From Labyrinthula sp. Ha (taxonomy: Eukaryota > Sar > Bigyra > Labyrinthulida > Labyrinthulaceae), in the NCBI GenBank assembly GCA_015227615.1, contig JAALGZ010000020.1:558001-622000 (forward strand): a stretch of DNA of 64,000 bases, written 5' to 3'. The position numbers and the translations under genes are program-made. Numbering within the stretch: the stretch's first letter is position 1; every line of letters starts with the position of its first letter. Shown piece after piece: positions 34,342 through 43,853 of this stretch. The notes under the pieces are model-generated. The model was not told the DNA's origin. It ran no database searches and saw nothing but the letters and a program-made list of their open reading frames with translations.

Positions 34342-35076
34342 TCAAAGGTCCAGTCCGTCAACAATATCATTCATCAAGCTCTCTACCTTATCAACTGCAA
34401 ACCAATTTGTTAGTGAAACAGTCTTATCTTCAGGGATTGAAGGAAATCCATGCACAAAATCCCTTTTAGGAAAACAATTCTTCAAGAATTTCACATTTCC
34501 ATATTCATAATCTGCATACTTTTCAAGCACTAAAATGCTTTTAACATTATATTTCCTATTTCTTAAGCTTTCATATGCGGCCAGAGTAGAAGATATTCCA
34601 CCCAGTTTATCATCTCCAATTAAGACAGCTTCAGTAAATAATTTTTTGTAAACATCAGCTTGTAGAGAACCATATGCTGTAGGTGATAAAACACCACCAG
34701 CTGTTTCCACTAAGCACACATCCATAGTTTTTGCATAGCTCTCCATAGTTTGGGAGAGAGTTTGTATCAGCTCTTCATCTTTTATAACTCTTTTCTCTTT
34801 CTCTGCAGCAATGTGGGGAGAAACAGGTTCTTCATAGTTAAAAAGTGTCTTAGAAACTAGGTTAGTATGCGTTGTGGTATTTGATTTTATGTAATTCTCA
34901 TCAGAATCACCCAAAATAGACCCTGTTTGAAAAGGCTTCAAGAATAAAACTTTCTTTTCTTGTTTCAAAAGAGAACGGACAAGCAGAGTGGAAAAAACCT
35001 ATACTAAGAATTAAATTCATGAAATTACGGTTTTTCCTATATCTGTGTTTGACCCAAATATAATTAGCTTCTTCAT
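34342..35076 (-). CDS. dethiobiotin synthetase, stand-alone BIO3-type
   Basis: Two exons, 35076-35029 and 34998-34342, with a 30-nt intron (34999-35028). The product is 234 aa. It catalyses the ATP- and CO2-dependent closure of diaminopelargonate to dethiobiotin. The P-loop GSNTDIGKT at residues 8-16 is completed just before the intron. LKPFQTG supplies the substrate/phosphate-contacting Lys-Pro-x-x-Thr-Gly. VETAGGVLSP and GDDKLGGISSTLAAYESL are the later ATP and dimer-interface motifs. The middle segment PHIAAEKE and the last two motifs match the N-terminal half of the eukaryotic bifunctional BIO3-BIO1 protein more closely than bacterial BioD. Here the protein ends in TGA where the aminotransferase half would start, and no aminotransferase sequence was found downstream. 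It shares a 106-bp promoter with MED22. Confidence 0.92.
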
Positions 35077-35182
35077 CACTTCAAGATTAAATTACTAGAT
35101 AAACTATCTTCGTGTTTTTTCTCCTTCCAATTGATATCAAATTACCCAAAATTTATTAATGACGTCAGTAAGAATATAAGAT
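35077..35182. promoter_or_regulatory. 106-bp bidirectional promoter with CCCAAA box and CRE palindrome
   Basis: This is the entire gap between the ATGs of dethiobiotin synthetase and MED22. It holds TTACCCAAAA at 35142-35151, identical to a box upstream of the two-pass membrane protein, and a perfect CRE-type TGACGTCA at 35160-35167. The CRE lies 16 bp before the MED22 ATG. bZIP factors bind such palindromes in other eukaryotes. Confidence 0.45.
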
Positions 35183-35494
35183 ATGCGTTCTCAACAAGTA
35201 CTTTTCTTCATTTACTTTTATTTAACAGTCCTTGGTTTTAAATGAAGTGAAAGATATTATCTCCTCTTTAAGCGATTCATATAAGAAAATTCTTAGTACA
35301 AAGGAATTTGGGGAACTAGCGATAACCCAGCGAACAATCCATTCTGAGAATATTGTGTTTTTGGTTGTCTTTCTCTTACTTTTCAGGTGTTGAAGTGTGA
35401 CGACCTCTTGAAGATTATTCAAGAAATCAAGCTTTCAATAATTTTTTCACAAGAAAACATAGAAAAAATACACAGCAAAGAAAAAACGAGTTAG
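35183..35494 (+). CDS. MED22: Mediator subunit 22 (MED22/Surf5), minimal form
   Basis: Three exons, 35183-35197 (15 nt), 35229-35354 and 35387-35494, with introns of 31 and 32 nt. The product is 82 aa and ends in TAG. The two larger exons match the MED22 core: SLVLNEVKDIISSLSDSYKK then ILSTKEFGELAITQRTIHSE, then across the splice NIVLKCDDLLKIIQEIKLSI ending FSQENIEKI. This corresponds to the family's long N-terminal helix followed by (R/S)xxNIVxxxxxLxKLixxLK. MED22 is a Mediator head subunit that pairs with MED11 and helps recruit general transcription factors. The protein is shorter than animal homologues (about 140-200 aa), keeping just the helical core. The second intron has the rarer donor GTG. 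Its stop codon overlaps the stop codon of EMC5 on the other strand. Confidence 0.82.
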
Positions 35495-35876
35495 TTATTT
35501 AATCGTTTAAAGTAGTATCTTGCTCTGTGATTAAACAAGACAAAATCTTCCCCACAGAATAAATTCTTTGTATATCCACTAAAAAGTAAGAAAGCTTCGT
35601 ACAGATACCTTTTTTTCTGAGTTTCACTTCCATCAACCCTAACAAAAGGTTGGGTTGACACTATAGAGCCAAATATTCCAAATAGGATCCCCAAAGCAAC
35701 TTCGATTAGCACGTCGGTGGGAAGAGACCAGCCAGAAACTTCAACTTCAAGCCCAAGATCTGCAACAAGATGTCTATCTAAAGGATAAGATTTAAAATTA
35801 TGATACAATGGATCGTAGAAAGGCCAGAATGAACGATGAGAAAAGCGGAAACCACTAAAGCAAGTTGTGAAAGCAT
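35491..35876 (-). CDS. EMC5: ER membrane protein complex subunit 5 (EMC5/MMGT)
   Basis: Two exons, 35876-35807 and 35777-35491, with a 29-nt intron (35778-35806). The product is 118 aa, close to the human length (131). The first membrane helix is MLSQLALVVSAFLIVHSGLS. A lumenal loop and the conserved W-SLPTDVLIE (LPIDIVLQ in animals) follow, then the second helix (EVALGILFGIFGSIV) and the C-terminal DFVLFNHRARYYF (the family's FYVFNHRGRVLF). EMC5 is a core subunit of the ER complex that inserts tail-anchored and multipass proteins. The gene converges on MED22 with overlapping stop codons, and is divergent from a 45-aa membrane protein gene, with 109 bp between ATGs. Confidence 0.92.
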
Positions 35877-35985
35877 CTTGTTTTCCTTTGGGTTAAAGAA
35901 AACTCAACAGTGAATTACTCCAGAAAAACGATAACTATCTTGAATCGTAAACTGCAATTTGAAATTCATCTGATAGAGATTGAGG
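35877..35985. promoter_or_regulatory. 109-bp bidirectional promoter with CCCAAA box
   Basis: The gap between the EMC5 ATG and the ATG of the small membrane protein. It contains TTTGGGTTAA at 35887-35896 (TTAACCCAAA on the EMC5 strand), a variant of the CCCAAA box seen in other promoters here. Its length equals that of the RPS28/SH3 promoter. Confidence 0.4.
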
Positions 35986-36123
35986 ATGAGTGAATTGTTC
36001 CTTGATATAAATGATGAAGATATGCTTTATTATATCTTTGCTTTTCCTGCGTGGTTTATTATAACGTTGTTGGCTGGTTACTTTATGTTCCTTGGAAACC
36101 AACTGTATAAGTACTCTAAGTAA
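35986..36123 (+). CDS. 45-aa single-pass membrane protein, unknown
   Basis: An ATG-to-TAA frame of 46 codons lies 109 bp from the divergent EMC5 ATG, the same spacing as other divergent pairs here, which supports it as a real gene. The product has an acidic N terminus (MSELFLDINDEDMLYY), one membrane helix at about residues 17-37 (AFPAWFIITLLAGYFMFLG) and a short basic tail (QLYKYSK). The layout fits a small ER or mitochondrial membrane subunit. I do not recognise the family and found no downstream exon. Confidence 0.5.
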   Translation: MSELFLDINDEDMLYYIFAFPAWFIITLLAGYFMFLGNQLYKYSK

Positions 36124-39100
36124 AACGTTGCACTGCTTTAAACACTTCCTTCGAAGGCACAATTTTTATTATTTAGGGGAACCACTAATGGCATGAAATT
36201 AGTTAATATTTAGTCATAACCAAATTATCAAGGTATTGAAAAGACGCTAGGCAAATGTTATTTTCCTGAACTCTCTATAGCTCGACTGCAGCGTTGGGTT
36301 TTTCGATGTCGTGACCACGTGTAAAATTAATAATCGGAAAAGTTTCAATCACTTCTAGAACTGAAGATTTTACTTTTTTTTCGCTGTCCTTTTGGTCCAA
36401 ATATGCTTCTGCAAGTTGTAGTCTCTATAAATAGTTGTGCTTCAAACTTGAACTCGTTCCTTCTACATGATCTTGCCGAAGACAAACATCTGTTGTTTTA
36501 TTGGATAGATGAAATTAAGGATATGCAACAAATATTAGTTTTTTTTTACTCTGTGTTAGAGAACAGATCTATATCAACTGCAGCTAGTTTTAGTTGTTTT
36601 GAACTTGAGATTAGCACTGCCTTCCTAAGTTTAAGTATAATTTTAATAAGATGGTTTACAACCATTGTCTTATGAATACAGAATCAGGAAACTGTAAAAG
36701 TTTAATCTTGTATATGATAATTATAATATGTTATATACTTAGGTTTAGACATAGCTCTTATCATTAATTATCTTCAAGAGTGCGTAATGGTGCTATGACT
36801 TTCAAACTGTGTCCTTCTGATTGTTTCTACCATAGAGACTCTCAAATATCTATGTGAAACTAAGTTTTATATCGCTTTTTCATCTCATTAACGTAGTTCC
36901 AGACATGCCCAAAATATTCAAGATCTTCTAAGGTAGAAGATGGTATGGCAGTAAAAGTTGCATTACTTAAATAAGGCAACATACTAGGAATCATAACATG
37001 GCACCTTTGCCGCTACATCTAAAGCAGCTACTGGCATGGGTCCATTAATATTCATAACTTTGGAGGTTTAAGCTTTATACCTGTTCTATTAAGTGATCTC
37101 AATTTCTACTTTGATTTATTGGGTCCTTTCATTGCCCTTTCTAGAACGATTCCTGAAGTTCTCAGCCAAACATATTTCTATCAAAACCTTTTTAGCTTAT
37201 CAAAGACAAATGCATTTCACATAGGTACTCGAACATTGGAGGTGAAATAACAAATCAAGATAAATCAAATTCTACTCCATTAGCTGCACCATCTGAAATA
37301 ATAGATAAAAGATTTCTTTGTCCAATCGAGCAGCCTATTCATACGATTACAGACATATAAACTCCGTTAGTTAAAGAGAGCTAACACTGCACATATTTTT
37401 CTGGTCATACTAACTGGATGAAACTATTTTTACTGTAGTTAGCTGTTTTGGAATGTCACCAAAGTCATGCTCTATATACCGGTTACAGTTTCTATTCTCA
37501 TGGTTACGAAAGCTTTCATTAGTAAATTAAGAAGGGATTACTAGATTTCTGATATTTTGTGTGCTTAAGACCCAATAAAGATTCTCTCTATATATCTCAT
37601 GGCAAATATCAATCAACAAATAAAAATTAAGCGTAATGGTCAATGCGCGCATTGCTGGGGCCCTGCATGAGAAAAACCTAATTTGAGAAGTTTCTAGTCG
37701 AGCAAGATTCTCAAAGACAAGATGTGCCAAGATTCTTCTGGGTATTGTAACAGTGGTTCTGGTGGGATTTTTCTGAAAATTTAGAAAAAATTATAAAGAA
37801 CTCTCTGAAAGGCAAGTAATCTACTCAGGGATGAGATGTTTGTTTCATTCCTTGCGTGTGGTACTATTTTAAATGCTGTCCATGTGTGGAGTTCATAAAA
37901 TAATTCATCTAGACATGAGTTTTTTGAGCAAACAGCAGAAAAAGGAATCGATACGCAGCAGGAGCATAGCTGAAGTTCCATGGACCGATCAAACTGGAAA
38001 TGGTGTTTCAGTGGTTTTGCAGTACATGTTAGTGTGAAGATATAAAGTAGAGCTGGCCATAAGCTCTAGTACACAAAAAGGTCCTCGAAACTCCAATCAC
38101 CACATGCCCGATTAGATTCATTGAAACACTCGAAGTCTTTTCAAAGTTTTCAAGAGTGAATTTGAGCCGCTCTGATTATACTAAACCCCCATTTCGGGTC
38201 ATTTGAGTGCCGGAAAATTACCTTGTCGATCAAATTTGCGTGATTTCTTTCATCTTTTGGTTATAAACGCTCGACATTAAAACAAAACAACAGAATAGCT
38301 GTTAAATGTGGCTTAATAACATTAAGATCCTTAAAACTGAAATAGCTTATGCAGAAATCTGGTATAGTGGTATTGAATGGCTGAATAAGATTTCCTGTAG
38401 TGAAAAGTTCAATGGAAGAGCCGGTGTAATGGTAAGGGTAGAACACATCAATTCTGAAAAACAGCAACAAGATTATAACAGTACTTTGTTGAGCATAATG
38501 AGAAATTCACCCTTATAAGCGAGATAGCTGTGACCATAATATATTTTTTTGCAGATTCGAATTTACAGACCCATTTGTATGAGCATTGTCTTGATAGTGT
38601 GGCATTATATGAGCAACTATTCCCTATTAGCGCCATAAAGGAACTTACACCTTAAAGCCAAGGGTTTGGAAGTAAGAGAAATTTGCTGTTGAATTTCAAC
38701 AACACCGAGTTCATACTGTAATATACATATTTCTAACCTGTAAATTTTCAGTCCTACTGTTCCTCTTTGTGTCTGCTCCACATCTGCTCTCAAAATAACC
38801 CTGGAATACAATGCGATAATCTACGGGTTCTCAGTTTTAAATAGATGTTATGTAATCTTTTTACAAGGATGAGCTCGATCGAATATCATGAATGAAATCA
38901 TTGCAGCAGTTTACAGCACTAAACATCGCAACTACATGCTAGAGAGTATAAAAAATAAATCAAGATTGTTGATCAAACACTGCTTCATCAACAAATGCGA
39001 GTTAAATTCACTAGATAGTACACTATTCAGTTTTCTAAATTTGATAAGGGTCTTTATGGTATCAAAGATATAGGGTACTATGATAAAGGTTGTAGTGACT

Positions 39101-41131
39101 AAAAGTTGTTCTCTCTGTGCTGTGAATTATGGGAGTGAATAGCCTGTGCGAACCTTAAAATAGAAAGACAAAAGGGTACAAGTGCTAGAAAGATTTAATA
39201 AACTCTACCTCTGTAGGCATGACTGCTGTCTTGTCACTCTTTCCAAAGAGCTTTCTCACGTAGTAACTACAGCTGTTAAGAGGACAAAGATGTGGATCCT
39301 TCTGCTCAAGGCATTGTACGAAGCCTAAAAAGTGCTGACAGCATCCTCAAATTTTGATAAACCCTTAATGACTTCAGGATTCTTGATCGGCACTAAAGCT
39401 CTTGATAAAATGGTTTACCGAAATATCTGGTATTTGCCACGGGTTAGTGTACCGTTCTACGATCATATGAACTTTTCCCTTGATGTTTATTCCTCAATAG
39501 TGAAATGATGTCTAGGAACTACCATCTGATGTTGAAAATCAGTGAGATGCTGTGCCAGGTGTAAATCACTCTCAATTTCTCCAGATAGCGTTCATTCATC
39601 TCGAAGAAGGTTCTAATTAGGGGTGCCATTTCAAAAAAAAAACAAAGCTCAAATGACATCATCAGAAATTTGAGTTTTGACATTTTTTACGTAATTTGAT
39701 ATTACCCAAATGATAGTTTGATCACATAATCAGGCAGTAAATCGCCTAAATATTTTTCTTATAGCTTTTGTATCACAGTGGAAGTCAATTAAAACGTGTC
39801 ACCTAGCCTTGCAATATACCGGCATTATGTGGGATTCAAGATAAATTTCCCGGGAAAAGGCATTGTCTTTTCTAAAACAACATTCCCATTTGGAGAGCCA
39901 GGCGAACCCTTGACAATGGATGTGTATCGTACCATTGTTAGACTAGTATTAAAAATAATTCCATTGGCTCTGTGGGGGAAATGGTATATTGAATAGAAAG
40001 AAACAGCTGCACACATTCGCGTCCGATGGACTGGAGCATCATAACGGTGCGACAATTAAATATCAGAAAAGGATTTCAAAACTTTTGCAGTATAACATTC
40101 AAAAATTTTAAAGAACAAAAAAATTGGATTATAATGCTAAAATCTCAAATCACACTCATGATAATTTCAAGACTCACTCAAACGGGTTGGGAAAAACCTC
40201 AATATCATTTAAAGTAAATTTAACATCCTGAAATCTAGTTTGATATGTCATGATTATTTCGAACGGTACCCCTAGCCCTAACCCTCGTAACTTCAGATTC
40301 AATCATTAATTGGGTTTTAGCCTCAAAGTGAGTTGAAAATTTCTCGAACTCAGCTATTACCATGTAATAATTTGAGCAGTTAATTTTTTTGGACCTGAGC
40401 TATTAAAAATTTGGATGGTTAAGTTAGTCACATTTTCATAATCTTGAAGATTGAGACATCATTACCTTCGAGCTATTTAGTGTCATTTAGAGTAACTGAG
40501 GTTGAGGCAAATTTTAGGACAAGCTTAGCCAACCTGCTTACGCATGTAGCATGGTACCAAGATATTTTTCATTTGAGACTCATTAAGGAAGAAATGTTCA
40601 GGAAATTAATCCTACTCTCAGCAGACAGATTGACCAACCTATGAGCTTATAGGTTTTGAGAAGATCTGTACCACAACTACGAGAGCCTTCATATATGCAC
40701 AGAAACTTCTTTAAAGACTTCCAGTTCTTAAATCCAGAAAGGCCCTCTTGCGTGAATAAACTTTATTTTTTGTGCCTACTGCCTAAATAATGTTTTCATT
40801 GAATTGTTAAGACTTTACTTATTTTCTTTTTGTTTTTACAATCATTTGGGTTCTAACAGTTCCAATATATATCGAAAATATTCATTTTATGGGTGACTCT
40901 TACCGATCTATTGAAACATACTGAACATTCACGGAATCTAATTTCTGAATTTTTACAACTTCTAATTATTTAATATTCAAAGAAATAATTTTCGGTAAAT
41001 TATTGGAATTCCAATACATCATTTTATCGCTTATCACGAGTTTGCACCAAAAAATCTGGAACTGTTTTGTCTGGTACCATAACAGCACGCAATTTCGACC
41101 CTGGTAGCTTGTGGAATATACTAAAACGTAA
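36124..41131. other. gene-poor spacer 5 (5.0 kb)
   Basis: No intact gene is recognised. Short protein-like ATG frames occur at 36403-36675 (90 codons), 38306-38518 (70 codons) and 38888-39073 (61 codons), all on the + strand. None has a family motif or joins another across a 27-34 nt intron. A short CCCTAACCC-containing stretch near 40269-40283 resembles one and a half telomere-type units, too short to mean much. Confidence 0.5.
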
Positions 41132-42276
41132 ATGGATGAAACATATTTTTCAAAAGTAAGGTAATATATTCTCATTAGTTAATATTAGCCAAGAAACCTG
41201 TGTTTCATGTTGTACCCAGATATATACTTCAGAAAATGTGGTTAGCTGTAGTACCGCTTGTACACTAGGAAGGAATGAAACAAGGGGTGATGCTTGTTTA
41301 GTTAAACCGGAACCCCAAGATCAAGCTTGCTTGAGTGGACTAAGTTTCAAATTAATGGGTATTAGTATAGACTATAGCCAACCAGAGGAAGATGTGCTTC
41401 TCGTTTGCACCAGGGAACCTAGTTCACGTACTTTACACTTTTCAGTTACTTTCAGGTGTAGTTGGAACAGTTCTTGAAGTTACGTTGGAAGATATGATGG
41501 ATAAAAGTCGAGAAACAATTTCCAGCCAAACCTGTAAAACTTGTTGCGACCAACTTCTTGATGGTTTCAATCAAGAAATCTGTGCAAACGGTTGTAATCA
41601 AACCGCACTTTCGGAAGCCTATAACTCATCTGATCACAATATAACTCTTCCTCAGCAGCTGCAGTATTACTTACAAGGTTTGGATTTTCTCGATAACGGT
41701 GTTACCTTATCAGAGAGGGAGCTTGTTCAATGCACCGAGATTGGGGTTATTGGGTTTGAGGTGATTCCATTTCCTGAGAATAACACAGAACCTATAATCA
41801 TCTATGCCTTGATGGGGGTTGCTGGGTTCTTTATTTGTTCAATAGCCCTTGTTTGTGTAACAATTGTACGCTCACGAGACAAGGCAGCCAGAAGGAAAAG
41901 TTCAATGCTGTTGGAGGGAAGAAAGGAACGGGAGCGCCAACAGCAACAAAGAAAACAAACCTTGTTCCATCCTTTCAGCTCTTCAGCTCCTTTGTACACA
42001 GTAAGGAAGCTTGGCAATACTTTTGGACGTCGTCATAAAAGGAATCTGCAAAATCATAGAGTTCAGAGGCAAGCATTCAAGAAACCGGAGCCGCCACTAA
42101 CTAAGGAACAAAAACACTTTACAAACATTTCGTTTTTCGGAAAGGCGACTCCTTTTGGGACTCCAAATGGTAAGCTGCAAGCGAAATTACAAGAAATGGA
42201 GATTCAACAGGCATCGTCTCCAAAGAATGAACTTGATACCACCTGGGGAACTCTGGATACACAGTATTCCATTTAA
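41132..42276 (+). CDS. type I membrane protein with duplicated Cys-rich module, unknown (5' end uncertain)
   Basis: Exons 41132-41160, 41189-41427 and 41456-42276 are joined by two 28-nt introns (41161-41188, 41428-41455). The model gives 362 aa. The extracellular part holds two copies of one Cys module with identical spacing, T-C-x2-C-C-x-Q-x5-N-x3-C-x3-C, at 41196-41261 and 41530-41595. Possible N-glycosylation sites (RNET, CNQT, YNSSDHN) lie nearby. A membrane helix at about residues 201-226 (IIYALMGVAGFFICSIALVC) is followed by a basic, Gln-rich cytosolic tail of about 135 residues. No signal peptide is visible, and an in-frame TAA precedes the chosen ATG, so the true first exon is probably further left. 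It is likely a cell-surface receptor or adhesion protein; no family was recognised. It converges on MSI1, 11 bp between stops. Confidence 0.78.
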
Positions 42277-42287
42277 ATATAAAGTGC

Positions 42288-43803
42288 TTATTGTTTTTTC
42301 TCTTTAAAGTCGTCTACATTGTATCCGTTTACTATAGTCCTCAGGTCTTCTTGATAACACAATGAATCTGAAGGTTGCCAAATTTGAAGCACGTTATCTT
42401 CCGACACAGACGCCATAACATATTCTTCATTTTTGTTCCATCCAAAATCTTTTACTTCAGCAGAATGTCCACCATGAGTGAACATTAACTCAGGAGGTCC
42501 AGAAGCAGCATCTTCTAGACATAAGCTAACCAAAGAACACTACCTGGTGATTGCTCATCGCCTATTTTTCCTGCATCCCAAACAATAACTCTTCTATCTT
42601 CCGCACAGGTTGCAAACTTCGCCATATCAAATGGAGACTACGTAAAGTAACTAAAAAAACGTACCCACTCAAGCTGCATGATTCCATTTCTATGTCCAAC
42701 AAAAGTGTGCAGGGGTTTTCTCATTTTCCGCATGTCCTTTCGATAAATTAAATAAATAAGTTACCCATAGCTTGACCAATGAATCTCCACCAGCAGTCAG
42801 AAAAAGAGTATCTTTAAAAGGGTTGAATGAGAAGCAATTTGCCCCGTTCTCATGGGCTTCAGCAGATTTTACTGCTGCCGGAGAATCTCCAAGATCTCTG
42901 CTATCCCATATTTTAAACGTGCTGTCGTCTGAAACAGAACCAAACACATTTTCATCCCTTGGATGAAACCTGCAATCACCCTATAAACACTTCATATAAG
43001 AGTGGGGAATGTACGACAGATTGTTGATGCGCCTTGAATCCTGATACAAGATGATTTGAAGTGCTCTCAAGATCAAACAAACAGATTTTACAATCATCAG
43101 CTCCACTGACCAGTCTCCCTTTTCGTATTTTATTCCAATCTAATCCATAACCTTCCCCTTCATGGCCTTTAAGTTTAACCTGAGGTTTGCATAAATCATC
43201 CTCAGGAACACTTGGACACTTGCTTATATCAAAAACATAAACTGGTCCTTCTATAGTTTTTGAAGCAATTATCAACTCATTCTGCGGCATAATACGAGCC
43301 CTGTTAATCTCTCCATCATGATTAATCTTTACTTGGATCTCAAACTTGGAACTTTGATCACCGTAAGATCCAAGCTCACCCTTTTCTTCATCATACAGCC
43401 GAACATCTACACTGGCATCTATACATTATTTAGGAGGAAGAGGAACCATGATTAGGAAGCTTGATATTAGCGATAAGAAGTGAGTTTTGCTCTTGGCCAG
43501 AAGTATTAGTTCCAAGAAGAAGTCTTTGCTCATGAAAACCTTTGTTAGGTAGCTCCACTTTCTTTGAAAACCATTCACAGGTTAAACTAGGCCAACTATA
43601 AGTTACATGGAAAGTCCAGATTACTCGAGCTGTGTTGTCTTGACTAAGTCGTAGAGAAAAGGAGCGTTCTTTTTCCAGACAATATATTCATTATCTACTA
43701 TTGATTCTTTTAATTCCTCTTCATCTATTCCAAGTTGGTTTAATGTCTATTGTAAAATATAATACAGGTATACATCGTTTCCTTTTTCTTCAACGTTTTC
43801 CAT
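42288..43803 (-). CDS. MSI1: histone-binding WD40 protein MSI1/RBBP4
   Basis: Eight exons (43803-43774, 43746-43625, 43595-43447, 43418-43015, 42980-42765, 42736-42665, 42637-42544, 42514-42288) and seven introns of 27-34 nt give 437 aa. This histone H3/H4 chaperone is a subunit of CAF-1, NuRD-type and PRC2 complexes. The reconstructed order follows RBBP4 throughout: IVWKKNAPFLYDLV, WPSLTCEWF, HEQRLLLGTNTSGQEQNSLL, KINHDGEINRARIMPQN, GHEGEGYGLDWN, FGSVSDDSTFKIWDSRD, CFSFNPFKDTLFLTAGGDS, GHRNGIMQLEW, DRRVIVWD, GPPELMFTHGGHSAEVKDF and SVSEDNVLQIWQ. Seven WD repeats and the N-terminal helix are complete. One intron uses donor GTT. The ATG lies 4 bp from a Myb-like TAACGGTTA site. The gene has the most introns of any in the window. 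Confidence 0.96.
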
Positions 43804-43853
43804 ATCTTAACGGTTATTCAAATTTGAGACTTTGGTTTATTTGATTGCCCAAA
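43804..43853 (-). promoter_or_regulatory. MSI1 upstream region with Myb-like site and CCCAAA box
   Basis: TAACGGTTA (palindromic ends, Myb core) lies at 43808-43816, only 4 bp before the MSI1 ATG. ATTGCCCAAA follows at 43844-43853, about 40 bp upstream. Both motifs also occur in other promoters of the window. The closeness of the Myb-like site to the ATG implies a very short 5' leader or a downstream role. Confidence 0.5.

Noticed and set aside
40269-40283. CCCTAACCC stretch resembling telomere repeats
   Set aside because: Less than two units, no array, so an internal telomere scar is not supported.
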